In this document: piece by piece, positions 12,209 through 24,948 of the stretch
How the letters are laid out: each line of letters opens with the position of its first letter
How positions within the stretch are numbered: position 1 is the stretch's first letter
NCBI GenBank assembly: GCA_029964075.1
Contig: CM057150.1
Location: forward strand, 5,061,717 to 5,125,716
Origin: Patiria pectinifera
Taxonomy: Eukaryota; Echinodermata; Asteroidea; Valvatida; Asterinidae
DNA: 64,000 nt
Direction of reading: 5' to 3'
Translations under genes and position numbers: made by a program
Notes under the pieces: model-generated
What the model saw: the letters and a program-made list of their open reading frames with translations, nothing else
What the model was told of the DNA's origin: nothing
Databases searched by the model: none

Positions 12209-12589
12209 AAAAATTGGGTGAGTGGTGGGGGGAAAGGACATATGGTGGGTAGGGAAAGGCTACATTATTCGGGAAGGGAATGGGAATCCACAATAAAGTT
12301 TGGAATATAATTTGGGATATTAGGATGAGGAAGTTTAAAAATCCAAGTTATTATTTAACATTTAAAAATCTCAGACACAGTGTACATTGCATAAATAAAT
12401 AAAAATCTCAAAACATACAATGTAGTTCAGCTGCTGTCAAAAATTACCTTTTACCAATGCACAAATTAAGTCATGGAATTAATTAGTCGCGAATATGACT
12501 ATTAAAGGATCTACCTTAACATCCTGACAAAAATAGGTTCCCTTTCTTAATAATTCCTCTTTTTCTAGGAATACAAAAGCAACTCCTTT

Positions 12590-12945
12590 TTGAACGAAAC
12601 ATCGAACGAAAAAAGTGAGCCCACATTTTAGGTATTGAATGATTACTTTACACATTTCGAATTACTTGCTGCCCGACAACAATTCTGTTCTCGTGGGTTA
12701 GCTGGTTCCCGCCCCACAATCAGTATCGATAATGCACAGATCGGAAACCAGTTTGCTCGTAATACCGATCTATTCGTGGCCAAAATGAAACCGTTTTTGA
12801 GAGGGTTGCCGGTGTAGCAAAAAAAATAAAGAATAGTTTTTGGATTGGAATAAAACATACAAAATGAAAATTTAGTGAGAAAAAAAAATCAAATTTTGTT
12901 AATTTTAAAGAGCACGACCTAGGCCCTATATGCATTTTCAACTTC
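12590..12945. repeat. Dispersed repeat family X, copy 2
   Basis: Same block order as at 6090-6360, with AACATCGAACGAAAAAA, TTACTTGCTGCCCGACAA and AAAACATACAAAATGAAAAT. More decayed than copy 1. Confidence 0.45.
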
Positions 12946-12996
12946 TCGGGTATTATCTTATATTAAATGAGTGACTCACAACATACAGAAGGTTAA

Positions 12997-13235
12997 AGTG
13001 ACAATCCGCGCTTCCACGTTTCCGTGATAAATTATCACGGCCGGAAAGATGGAATACTGAGATATTTAAGACGTCTTTCCCTGATATCTATCTCGGAAAG
13101 ACGTCTTTCCTCAATCGGATATAAAGAGGTCTGTCTATATAGTGAGGAATCTAGAAATGGCGTCTTAAATATCTCAGTATGCCATTATTCCGTGATAATC
13201 ACTATCACGGAAATGCGGAAACGCCGACGGTCACT
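12997..13235. mobile_element. TTAA-flanked MITE with long inverted repeats
   Basis: Ends AGTGAC and GTCACT are flanked by TTAA at 12993-12996 and 13236-13239. The arms pair through TTTCCGTGATA, TGAGATATTTAAGACG and a central AAGACGTCTTTCC palindrome. TTAA target sites suggest a piggyBac-type mobiliser. No transposase. Confidence 0.65.
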
Positions 13236-13774
13236 TTAAGCTTCTATGAACACAGACACCACAAACAACGACTTAATTAAACAACAAAGTGATTTTGTTG
13301 GATTCGGAGACTATACATTTTGACAGCTACTTTTAGTTTTACAACCTTCACTTTTAACCACGATCGCGACAAACATTGACTTGTGTTGTGTACAGCTGGG
13401 CCTTGAGGATGCATCATCGATGAGGGATGTCCTTCGAAAGGAACGTAAACAGCGACGGTAAGAAAAACACCGAGCAGACGAGGAATTAATTTCGATACTT
13501 GTTAGTGACAGCATTGCGCTCCATGTAAAAATCTGAATAGCCCAGCAGGGATGGGGGATATATTCCTCCTATACTTTTCGACCAGAATTGTATGGTGATA
13601 AACCAAGAAATGCCTATTTTGAGGTTGTATTTTAACTTCAAGCGCTCTAAATTTAACAAATAGTTTTGAAAAACGGAGGATCAACGGTATACATTACTTG
13701 AAATGATCCGTTTTTTACATGGAGCTATAATTTATGTAAGGTTAGGAGACGTAAGCGCACAGGTGCATTTTAAT

Positions 13775-13865
13775 GTGGTCTTCTTTTTTAGCGAATGCTT
13801 TGTACTTTGCCATGTTGTTAAACAACATGGCAAAGTACAAAGCATTCGCTAAAAAAGAAGACCAC
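13775..13865. repeat. 91-bp near-perfect palindrome
   Basis: Two 45-base arms (13775-13819 and 13821-13865) are exact reverse complements around a single A. No mismatch is visible, which implies very recent origin, gene conversion or an assembly fold-back. Confidence 0.85.
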
Positions 13866-13869
13866 ATAA

Positions 13870-14313
13870 ACTACATGTATATTATGCAGACTGAAATTGC
13901 ACGTGTTGTTTTTCTTCGAAAATGAAACAATTCAATTATGACAGTGACATAGTGCATACAATATTAAAAAGCAAATATGTACTGACAATATAAATCAACA
14001 CCTGGCTATGCACTATGGTATATGGTATATTTGTATTAGACATACAATGTACTTTGGCTTTTTAATAAATGTAGGTGTGTGTACATGCGTAAATCATTAA
14101 TCGTTGTGCTAACATGAATACTTTGCATTATGTATGGACAGCAGACTCTAAAGATCAAACATAGCGTGACATTTTTGTACCGGCCGTACTTTCAGTACCG
14201 TCATAGAATATCGACGTGAGTGGGTTTTCCCATTTCTCATTCATTAGGCGCTATTGAATTGCAGATAGCTTTTCACGGATGGTTCTACCGTACATTAATG
14301 ATCTTCCGTTAGG
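13870..14313. other. Intergenic, no gene seen
   Basis: AT-rich, with no recognisable feature. Confidence 0.3.
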
Positions 14314-14321
14314 CCTATACC

Positions 14322-14853
14322 CAGTGTTGTAGTCGAGTCCTCCTCATCCGAGTCCGAGTCCGAGTCCGAGTCCTTGAGCAAAGGACTCGAGTCCGAGTCC
14401 GAGTCCTTGTCAATTTTTGATGTCCGAGTCCGAGTCCGAGTCCCGAGTCCGAGTCCTACAACACTGAATATTGAACAAAAAGTCCAACACATCGGCAAGC
14501 AACTGAATAACTGATGAATCGATTTATTTGGTGGGCAATTGGCTAGGTTAGGTTGGAATGAATCAATTGATCATTGATCAATCGGCAAGTTATTTTTGCG
14601 AGCGGCAGAACTGCGGAATTCGGTTCCACAGCAAAACCAAATCAAGGTGAAAGACATAAAATAATTGAAATAGAACACCTAAAAAAGACCCGATTTTGCC
14701 GGACTCGAGCCGGACTCGAAGCCGAGTCCTCGAGTCCTTGGGGTCCGAGTCCGAGTCCTTGAGCAAAGGACTCGAGTCCAAGTCCGAGTCCTTGAAAAAA
14801 GGACTCGAGTCCGGACTAGAGTCTGAGTCCCGAGTCCGAGTCCTACAACACTG
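14322..14853. mobile_element. hAT-like non-autonomous element with GAGTCC hexamer arrays
   Basis: Terminal inverted repeats CAGTGTTGTAG and CTACAACACTG are flanked by a perfect 8-bp target duplication CCTATACC (14314-14321 and 14854-14861). Both ends are built of (GAGTCC)n-type arrays, 14333-14455 and 14700-14842. An extra inward CTACAACACTG at about 14455-14465 closes off the left array. The middle 230 bases are unique. No transposase. 8-bp duplications are characteristic of hAT (also P and Merlin) elements. Confidence 0.85.
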
Positions 14854-14861
14854 CCTATACC

Positions 14862-15914
14862 ACGTCTCAATTTCTCAACCCGATGTTCTCGACCGTAAGG
14901 AACCAATTTGAAACTCCATGTTTTGGTACCCTCCCCGAGGGATAATGAGTAGGTCTACTCTATACATATCTTTATTATTAACATCTGCTGCCGTATGTGC
15001 TACACAACGGAGCCTCATTAACGAAACGTAATATTGACCATGAGTGTGAACGGGGGGGGGTGGATTGAAAAGAAGTGATGTTGATGATATTTCGCGCGGA
15101 ACAACATTCACGCACCGCACGGCGCGACAGCGTCAGTTGCGCGATGAGGTCGCTTGTTGTGTAGAGTTCGTCTGGTGTTCAGTGGAGAACGTGCCAACCG
15201 CAACAAACGCCCTTGTATACTTCACAATGCACTCGACACAATGGCGCTGGCCGCCTGGATAAAAGTCTACAAGCTGGAAAGGATGAATTGACTTCAGCCA
15301 ATTAATTCCCTTCCAGATATTTTGACAATCAAAATGCCAATTATCAAAGCCGTCCTTACTACCTTACAAGGCCTATACACAGCTTTTGCCTTTCTCTAAT
15401 TAGTTGCAGAAAAAGTGTTTTTCAGGAATTTTATTAAGTTCGAATTCCCAGCCCGTTTTGTTTTCCCCACCAAAATAACCATGCATTAAATGACATATTT
15501 TAGGAGGGGTAAACAGCTTTTGTCCAACTGCCTTGCTCAGCAAAATTTGATAGAGTCCACTTGGAAAATGGGTGCAATATGGTTGTTTCTAAATAATACG
15601 GCATGACGCAGTGCAAGGTCCAGCCAATATGAATGCACCACTGCACGAGATACCGTACAGTTGTCGTCTATGATCGTTTATTTGGCAATCTGTCGTGTCT
15701 CCTTGAAAACAAATAGTTTTGATTAAATTACCAATTGAAATGAGTTCACCTCTCTAGGTCTTATTATCTGCTTTCTGCACAGGAATACATTAATGATCTC
15801 AAAAAGGTTTGTTAATTTCGAAAGTCCCTAATTATTTGCACATTCTCATTCTCATAATTGATGAAACTTTGACGTGCAGGCGAAGCCAATTTAAGTCTTG
15901 GATAGGGGTGCAGC
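14862..15914. other. Intergenic, no gene seen
   Basis: No coding sequence or element termini recognised. Confidence 0.3.
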
Positions 15915-16038
15915 ATACCTATGTTCCCCAATACCGATGTTCCCCAAAATCCTTACCCTATAACCCTAACCCTTACCCTAACCCTGACCCTAATCCTAAG
16001 GATTTCGGGAAACATCAGTATTGGGGAACATCGGGTAT
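15915..16038. repeat. Second inverted repeat with telomeric-like core
   Basis: Arms of about 40 bases (15915-15955 and 15998-16038) each contain ATGTT(C/T)CCC twice, with ATACCGATGTTCCCCAAAAT and its near complement. They enclose degenerate CCCTAA repeats at about 15956-15997. It resembles 9366-9505 in plan but the arms differ in sequence and have several mismatches. Confidence 0.75.
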
Positions 16039-16640
16039 ACCCCCTTTAATAGGGCACACTTGTGGAAAGTCACGAAAGTTGAAATTAACAACTTTGGCGC
16101 AGTTACTGGTAGCCCATCTTTATCATTCTAGCGTGAAACTAAATGTTCACACAACGTGAACCTCTACAACAATTTCTGATAATGTTTTGAGATTAAAATG
16201 CATAATTATGACATCAATTTTAAAGAACACGTCAATTCGAAAATAACAAAGGGAGGACCTCAAAAAATGGAATTCAACTTTGTGCCCTTCACCTAGGCCT
16301 ACTCAATTTCACATATTAGTGAAACGATTTTAATGTCAGATAAATATCAATGCTTTCGATTGCTTGAAAAACAGCAACAAAATCTAAAAATTTAATTCAG
16401 TCTTCCCGGAGTGTAATTGACTGTCTCATTTACTGGTGTTTTTTTTATTATTTTTTAATGAGCGCGATCTGCATGCACTGCAACGCCAAACAATACATTA
16501 TTAGTCCCATAGGAACACATCAATGCTATCAAAACAGTCATGTTCTCTGTTTTTCAACATGCCACGTTGGGTCTGATCGTCTGCTAGAATCGAGACAGGC
16601 TCTTTGTAATGAACATTTTTGTTTTTACTGATTCCCAATA

Positions 16641-16824
16641 GACCGTTGCGCACGGTACCGCCATCTTTGTGGTCACGTGGTAATCTCAGGGAACATTACA
16701 TTGAAAATATGTCCCATCATGCATTAGGATCCAATGGCATGATATGGGACGCATTTTTTGCACGACACGCTCCTCTGAGATTACCACGTAGTAACCAAGA
16801 TGGCGGTATATCCGTGAAACGGTC
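16641..16824. mobile_element. MITE with about 50-bp inverted repeats
   Basis: GACCGTT, ACCGCCATCTT and ACGTGGTAATCTCAG occur in order from the left end and as complements from the right end. Target duplication not clear. Confidence 0.65.
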
Positions 16825-17329
16825 CATGATTCGATGCTTGCAGGAAATCGCGATATATCAAACCAGAGCGAGGCTTTACTTTCACAACAAACGTATTTTG
16901 GCATTTTAGTGTTTATTGCTATTCCCGAAGTATCCATTAAGCTTGCCTGTATGTGGGGTCTCTTTAAAGATGAAAGTACCAAAAAACACAACACCGTTGA
17001 CCAGACTGAGAGGAAACTAATTTCGTAATAAAAGAAAATACACGGGTAACTCATCCCAAGACGCTTGCACCATTAGTGTAACTATTTTTGAAGCCGGGTG
17101 GGAGTTAACCCCACCCCGTAGGTCCGCCATTGCCAATGACCTATCATTAAATGATATTATCCGTTGTCACTTTCAACTTTCATTTGATTGATGTTAAAAA
17201 ATGTTATTGTTGACGTATTCAGGCTCCTACTTCACTTAACCTAAATGTTAAAGTTTTCAAATAAACCACAAAGGGGAACTGACTAGGTGCATTTTAATAA
17301 CAAATATCAAGGTTGAGCACAGAAAATGA

Positions 17330-17403
17330 CTGGGGCGGGGTTTGAATCTGAGACCTCCGGATTGCCGTTTCGATGCTCTACTAACTGAGCTATCCAGCCC
17401 TAT
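17330..17403 (-). repeat. tRNA-like sequence, probably a SINE head
   Basis: On the minus strand TAGCTCAGTTAGTAGAGC (A box) and GATTCAAACCC (B box) have tRNA spacing. The anticodon and T stems do not pair, so this is not a functional tRNA gene. Confidence 0.7.
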
Positions 17404-19490
17404 ATGGCGGTTGCCATTTTGTCAATGTCTATGTTCAAGGGGCGCTAGTCAGAAGCCAGAAGCCCGTATATACCATGCCGCGCCGCCAGGGATCACTCCC
17501 GAAGTCACGTTGCTATAGCAAATTAGCAATGCTGCAAACCTGGGAGATAGCAAACGGAGATCACTCAAAGAGGATACGGCTTTGTTTAACAAATGTTCAA
17601 ATAAACCAAAAAGTGAAACTTTGTCAATATCCTCTTGTGTTTTCTTTTAAATACCTAGTACCTGCGGGGGAAGGTACGTCGGAGGGCATTCTAGAGCTTC
17701 ATATAGGAAGTGGTTGTATTTTACAACATATTTTCTCCAACGTATTCATTCTCTTATTTCACAAAATCTAAATGGTATAACATTTTGTACATAATAAGCC
17801 TATGCCTGTGTAGGCCCTATGATGTCCCTTTTTTCAAACAGACATAAACCTTTCACTGTTTAAATTTAACCATTGACATTAACTGCCCTACTGAAGAGAA
17901 TGTGTTCAAGGGCCAGAAATTCGGGGCGGAGCATGCACGCCCACGTTCCGGAGCCTTGCTTTGTGCCGGGGCCGAACATATAAAGAGCCGTCACATTACG
18001 GTGCGAGGAGGCAATTCCACTCAAAACCAAGTGATTTATCACACTTATTTTAGGCCCATTAACAGCGTAAAATAGTCGCAACGTGAGCGCGTGTGGCCGG
18101 CAGCGCGGACGCACTCGAGTTAGATGGGAAAAAGGTTATATAGGAGGGGGGGGCATCAGAAAACTCGAGAGCTCTTGAAATAGATTTGGACAACCTTGTG
18201 AGTAACGAGCTTTACAATTGACATATCCGGACCGAAGGGCGTTTTTTTTTAATTGAACACAAAAGAAGAAGACTTTTTGTGTGTTTATGTGCTGATAACC
18301 ACTTTGCGTAAATTTCAACTGTATGTTATTTCGCCAAAATAGCATTTTTTTATTTTCACAGTATTAAATTTCAAGAATGTTCAAAGTATTTAAGAGGGTA
18401 AGCCTCTGTTGTAATTTATATACATGTAGTCTCTATGAATCTGAGTAAAAGAAACGCACGTTTACAGTTGTGGGAAAAAGTGCGAATGCACGATATAAGC
18501 TTTGGCCGTGTGGCAAGTCTTGCATGAAAACTTGCATGAAATCGATCAAAATGAACCCTGCCAAAGCTGAAAAAAATGCGACGCCGAAAAATGCGACGCC
18601 GATGGCACACCATACGTTTTGTCATTTTCCGGGGACAGACTGACAGACCGACCGACCATACTTGACCAGGTGACGTGTAGAAGCTCCTGCAAGAGCTTGA
18701 ATCTGTCTGCCCTGTATGGGCAGAGTTCTAACTCCGGTCACAGTGTTGCATATTGACATGTACCTATTTGTGGGGGTGGATCTAGGTTTGGATCAAGGGG
18801 GGTGGGTTAGCTGCCAAAGGGCGAGGGAGGTTGCAGGGGGTAACAGGCATTTGCTGTGTTACTGTTTGCACAATTTCCCTATTTTTTTGCGGCAGGAGGG
18901 TTTAACAGCCCCCCCCCCCCATTCGCCATTATAATGTAAATGATTGAAATGCCTATGATTCCGAAATCATTTACAAATCAGGCTTTTGAAACGTTTCGCC
19001 CGTGCTGCACGATCTCCAGTTTGAAACCACAAAAATCAAAGTTATTATTCATACTCCTCGGGTTAATATCTAACCGCATTGAGCTCGTTCTGTTACAAGC
19101 GAGCGCGCTTTTATCCACTTTCACCTACTAAATTAGTGTAATGGCCTCGACCCAAATCTAGTAATTTATTTCCCGTGCCATCGGGAAAAGAGCTCTTTAA
19201 ACAGAATGATGCAGTTCCAGAAATGAAATTACTGTTCCCTGCTCTTCGGACGTATTTTAGGCAGGCGTGTTCAGCATTCACGCGAGACCAATATTTTGTG
19301 GGGTGCATGCAGTGTGTAATTATTGTAAGTGACAGTTTACACATACTTTAATGTGCTGCTCATGCGCAGTTGCGGATCTAGGGGGGAGGGGGCAAAAATG
19401 ATAAATGGAATGCTGAAGTTCCTAAATTTGTTCTTGAATTGCCTGAGATTGCAGGAGAAAGCATCGTAGATTTCATATATGCCCCGGGCA
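17404..19490. other. Intergenic, no gene seen
   Basis: A C-run at 18910-18919 and a G-run near 19381 only. No coding sequence recognised. Confidence 0.3.
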
Positions 19491-19498
19491 TACCGCGG

Positions 19499-19907
19499 CA
19501 CCGTCGGTATCAGAATTGTCAATAATCAATATATCGGAAATCCAATATCGAGAATATTCGATATATCAATAACACCACGTACATAAAGGTGCCCCTTTGA
19601 CTAAAAAACAAAACACAAAACAAAACAAAAATGAAATTTTTAAAGTCCCAATTTTCGACGGCTTTCTCTGGAGTATATTGCTCAAAGTTTTTAAAAAAAT
19701 TGTCAGCAAACGTTATTAAACACAAAGTAAAAGCAGAAACGGGAGATTTATCTAGACGATAATCTGATGCATTTTCTACATTTTCGATATCATTCCTCAA
19801 TGTCGAAAATTTCGATATTTCGATATGATTAAAAATTTGCTATCGGCGATATCGATATCATAATATCGAATAATCGAGTAATATCGATGTATCGACGGGT
19901 GCTCACC
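19499..19907. mobile_element. Putative inverted element with ATATCGA arrays
   Basis: GCACCGTCGGTATC at the left and GATGTATCGACGGGTGC at the right are imperfect complements. Repeated ATATCGA words fill 19519-19570 and 19785-19885. TACCGCGG on the left (19491-19498) and TACCACGG after the right end may be a decayed 8-bp duplication. Confidence 0.5.
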
Positions 19908-19909
19908 TA

Positions 19910-22799
19910 CCACGGCACGCCTCCATCACGCATTGACTCACCCCCGCCCCTCCCTTCAACACCCCCTCCCGGTCCCCCTCGTTCTCTAAAAGATAGAGCC
20001 GCCCCTGTCATGTGACTGTACACACCCTTTAGTATGTTTTTTTTTGGAAACAGCTAGTCTATAGGAACAAATCTCATCGTTATTTCGCAGTCGTCTGGTG
20101 CATGTTTTGGTACACTGGTACCAAACCACGACAGAGGCAGGGCACTAGAATACATCATTCATTTATCTAAATATGGTGGGACTCAGAATGTGCCAAGGTG
20201 ATAAAAGGACCATCAAAGTGTGGGAAGTGTGCAGTACAATATTATGATGAATCACCAACAAAAGAGTATTTTTTTTCATGGCAAAATACCTTTGTATATG
20301 GAATCGGATTTTTAAAAAAAATATACAAGTGTAATAGTATAATAATTATAATCATCGGTATATTTTGACTATGAGGCCCCCTAAAGATACAGAGAAACTT
20401 TATTTCTTCCATATGGGCGTCGCGAGGGGGGGGGGGGGCAAGGGCCCATGGCCGCCCCCCCCCCCCCCCCGGAAAAGCAAAAAGAAAGGAGGGGGGGGGG
20501 GAAAGGTGCAAAGTCATATTGCTATTCAGTTAATGCACATTTAACGCCCACCCTCGAAAAATGATAAATTGAGAATATTCCGCAAGTAAATGGATTTTGG
20601 GAAATATCGTGCTTTGCCCCCCCCCCCAGAAAAAAATCCTGGCGGCGCCCATGTTCTTGCGTGTTTGTTTCCCGTGGGCAGGTGTTCATATTTTCCCCAT
20701 AACTACTAAAAGCAAGCATAAAATAAAACATTTCCAACAATTCAATTTTGAAATTACAGTGACAACTCTGGAAGCCATTACTGGGACGCTTTCATGCCTG
20801 AACGCCCATCACACGTGCGTTTGGTATAGACACGTCACTAAATGGGGTGCATGCCGCATGGTGTGAAATGCCAAAGCGAGCCGTGGAGCGCCCCAGTTCC
20901 GGCAGTGGAAAGCCAACCTTGTAATCAGAAAAAGTTGGCAACTCGGGTTGGTCTATACGAATCAGGTATGCTTATATTTTGTTCAAAATTGCGTTGAAAG
21001 CACCGGAGATAGCTGTATAACAATGTTAGCTGCACCTTCGCGATTGACATTAGATTAAAACAAATGGGAAAGTTAGATTCTATAATAATCTTCTGTTCAG
21101 CAGTTACAAATATTACTGCAGTGAATGCTTATAAATGCTTATACAGAGACAGGCGCCTTCAGCACGCAATTCTTTCGAAGACGTCATACCGCTATAAGTT
21201 AAAACCTTGCTTGGATATAACAACAATCAATTTGAAACTCGAATCGGTAATCGCCGCAACTGACGACTCCAGTCAATTGTAGAGTCGTTCATGCACGGGA
21301 CAGCTACGGTAATCATGACCTTCGGGTCGATCTGGCATATCGGCAGAGGAATTACAGACAGGCCCCCGCTCGTTTAACAAAATCACCGAGAGTCTAAATA
21401 TAGAGTTACTGATCAACATATTGCTTATAAATGCGTAATAATACACATTTTCCGACCGATTCATCAATCAGGCGATTAATTTTCTGCCACAACAGACCTC
21501 GCTGTAAGAAGAACCGCATGATTATACGTATAAATGATCGAAACGTATTATTATTTCATAACTAACCTTGCGCGGACTTGTCGAATAATCATTTTGAAAG
21601 TGAATAATTTTTGTATTGCTAGAGCAACATATTCTTCTATTTTTCTGGGTGAAACTCGAAAATGGCACAGACAGTATTATGTTAATGAGTTAATAACGGT
21701 ATGGCCAATTGTCGGATTTAATTACTCGATTATTCGCTGGAGGATTATCCCTCAGCAGGGGTGGGCTTAATTGCAATGAACAATAGGCCCACTGGATGAA
21801 TATGCTGTCAATTATTACCAAATATCCACAGAAATATATAATAAAGAATACATTATTGCAGCTCGAGTATCTCCATAATTTAGTCTATAGGGGCCGAGTA
21901 AGCATAATGTTGAAAAGGGTGATTAATGTGATGGTCTAAAAGGTGGTCGTAGATTCTTCGGCGTTAGTGTGCAATAATTTTTAAACATCCATATTGAGGT
22001 TGAACTTTTTTACGTATTGTGTCGCATAATATAGTTTCGTTGTTGGCAGCTAGAAACCAGTGCAATAGACCTTTATCATGCCGGCACCATTTCAGTCATG
22101 GTCCCTGTATCCAATAACAGTACTGGATGATAATGTTGTCTGTGCAGAAAGGAACCAGACTATTTTTCCTTCCAGCCTCGCTTTGGTTAAATTGATTTGA
22201 ATGGGAAAACAATCATGATGGCCGCAACATGATCTATTACAAGAAATGGACGATTATGGCGCTTATTAAAGAAATGACTGTGATGGAGTCTGCCTTGCAT
22301 TAGCTGACACTTTTGTGAAGCATTCGGCAAGGTTTACGTTCAAACCAGGTGTCATATGAAATTTGGACTTCCCCGAAATCCTGTCCCTTTACCATATATG
22401 AACTCTAACCCTCACACGTGATCTGCCTCTGTGCTAGGTATGTCCACTTAGGCATGCGCAATTCTACCAATTAGCCTGTATTTCGTAGAGTCCAACATAA
22501 ATTTCACACTTCACCTGGCCAAGGCAATATGTAATCATGGAGGAAGGTTTCTATGGAATTCTTTGTATTATGTTATGTTACATTTGCTATAATATTAGTT
22601 AATATTTCAATATAGGCCTATGAGATATTGCTTTTAAAACCATGCGGAGGGCTCGCCACAGGGTGTAGTTTTTGGCTATTTCCTTCCTCCATGCTTTTAT
22701 AGGGAGACATAACTCCCATAGGGTTGTGCTCAAAAGTTTACCGACTATAATGGCCCCTTTACCCTAGCTATTTTCCCTGGTCCTACCCCACGAATTTTG
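19910..22799. other. Intergenic with G/C homopolymer tracts
   Basis: 20426-20510 has runs of 9 to 17 G or C flanking GGGCCCATGGCC. Another C-run is at 20618. The rest shows no gene. Confidence 0.35.
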
Positions 22800-22807
22800 G
22801 TATATAT

Positions 22808-23142
22808 CCGTGTTGTAGTACTCGTACTCGGTACTCGTACTCGAGTACTTCTCGAGTACTTTTTTGGAGTACTCGTACTCGTACTCGTACTCGAATGTCA
22901 AAGTACTCGTACTCGAAATGACGGTACTCGTACTCGGGCAGCAAAGTACTCGTACTCGAATAGCAGTACTCGGGGGGGGGGGAATGGTGTAGCTTGGCTA
23001 TATACCACAGACTTATTTTTTCGATACTTTCAGTTTGAAATGGTTGACTGACTTCTGGAGAAATCAAAGTTTCCTGATTTTCCTCTGTGCACGTACTCGG
23101 CAGTACTCGGTACTCGGAAAAAAGTACTCGACTACAACACTG
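22808..23142. mobile_element. hAT-like non-autonomous element with GTACTC hexamer arrays
   Basis: Ends C(C)GTGTTGTAG and CTACAACACTG are flanked by perfect 8-bp duplications GTATATAT (22800-22807 and 23143-23150). Arrays of TACTCG/CGAGTA occupy 22816-22970 and 23092-23130. The termini are the same as at 14322-14853, but the hexamer differs at one position (CGAGTA against CGAGTC). Confidence 0.85.
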
Positions 23143-23150
23143 GTATATAT

Positions 23151-24290
23151 TTTGTTCTGGACCTCAGACAATCGATCTATAGCCTATTTGCGATATTAAA
23201 AGATTGCCTCTAAAAATAGTAACTTTCTTTATGACTTTAGGGAGACATTGAAATGTTTTCCCAATGTGCGGTGTCTCCCTATAACTTATGACGAACAATG
23301 TCTCATTAAGGGAACATACAGGAATCAAGCTTACACAAACGCCATACAGAGGCACCGTGTCCGTCTCAAAAGATAATACTGATGTGAACGTGCCACCTGA
23401 CACGATTGTATTTTAATGGCCTGCTCGCTAATGCTCACTGTTAAGATACAATAAGGATCTCAATATTCTGTAATACAGAATATATATCGTGTATAAAAAA
23501 AGGCGAGCATCGCTATAAAGGAAGAATGGTCCTATAGCAGCTGACACATTCCCATGGAATGTGAAAAGTGGCTGACAATTCCCCCGATGAAAGGTTTCGC
23601 GCCAAAAACGCTTTATTATACGATCAATAAAAAATGCAAGCTCGATTGACCCAGATATCAAAAAGGCTCAACATTGCCACTTGAAAAAAAAACCCATTAT
23701 AGAATATCGGGTGTGAAAGCCGTCAATTTCTCGGTTTTATAATTATCGTTTTCCTGGAGCACTTGATGCTCGGGGCATGCATCTCGAAACACGCTTCGGC
23801 CAATTAGCGTTTCCGTTAATACCTTCGCAAGAGGACTGAGTATCTGCATTCTAATCTAAGATGCCGTACCATTGGTCAATTTAATTAAACGCTGTCCAAT
23901 GTACAGCCTGTACAATTGTCTTTGATAATGAGCATAACATGAGCCATGGGGCCGATGAATTCTCGTTAATTATTAAACATTTGACCTCATAACTTTTGTT
24001 CGCATTTGCATTTAAATCGAACTCTGTCTTTTAATAATGCTGGTATGCAGATATAATATTAATAATTATCATCAACGGGTAGCATTGTCTTTCAATGTTT
24101 GTTTTTGATAGAAACGGTCTATCACATGAAAGGAGTTGTAAGGATACATATGTATGGTTCTATAAAACGCATAATTCGCATTTGTACAAGTCACACTCCA
24201 TCATAATCAAATGTTATATTGTAAATAAGTACATGCATATTTCAATTTCCTTCAGTTTTTCTACTATTATGCCAAGTAAATAATTAATTA
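23151..24290. other. Intergenic, no gene seen
   Basis: No feature recognised beyond AT-rich sequence. Confidence 0.3.
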
Positions 24291-24295
24291 ATTAA

Positions 24296-24558
24296 TTTAT
24301 TGACCACTGTTTTAAATTATAGCTATAATTGTAGTTTATTTCATAAGTTATTCACAAACGGGACCAGGCTCTGTATAAGCTTAGGCTTTTTTCCTGGTTC
24401 CCCCATCTGTCACCATTTATGATAATTGATCAAAGTGTTGTACATGTATTAGTATTCTATTAAGTTTAGTTATTGTTGTATAGTAAATAATCTGTTGCAT
24501 TTGCATTATATTAATTTGTGACAAATGGAAATAAAACAATACAATACAATACAATACG
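24296..24558 (+). repeat. Likely LINE 3' UTR with AATAC tail
   Basis: GACCAGGCTCTGTATAAGC, then GACAAATGGAAATAAAACAA and four ATACA units resemble a CR1-type 3' end. No open frame upstream. Confidence 0.5.
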
Positions 24559-24948
24559 TGACATGAAATTAACGAATTTCGGAATGATGCCTGGGGACAT
24601 ATGTAGCAGTGATTAAAAGCATAAGGGATCATTTTCTTTTCCATGTAATTTGTTCGTTTCCAATAATGCCTGTGAATGTACCCTTAATGAGACATTTTTC
24701 GTCATACGTCACAGATTACGGAGATAAGGTAGAATAGGGAGACATTTTAATGTCTCCCTAATGTCGCAACTCCTATTTAGTGTCGCAAATAAGCTAGATC
24801 GATTGTTTGTGGTCCAAAACATAAATGCATTACAATTCGTGTGGGTAGGATAAGGTAAAATGGGGGTTAGGGTCACGAAAGTTTGATTTGTGTGTGTGTG
24901 TGCACAATCCTATGGGAATGTCTTCCCAAGGTACAATTCTTATAATTA

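Noticed and set aside
14335-14842. Ser/Glu and Arg/Thr repeat frames over GAGTCC arrays
   Set aside because: Period-six arrays give open frames on both strands; they are part of a transposon.
17330-17403. Possible functional tRNA gene
   Set aside because: A and B boxes are present but anticodon and T stems do not pair; the same applies to the other tRNA-like segments, which have SINE bodies.
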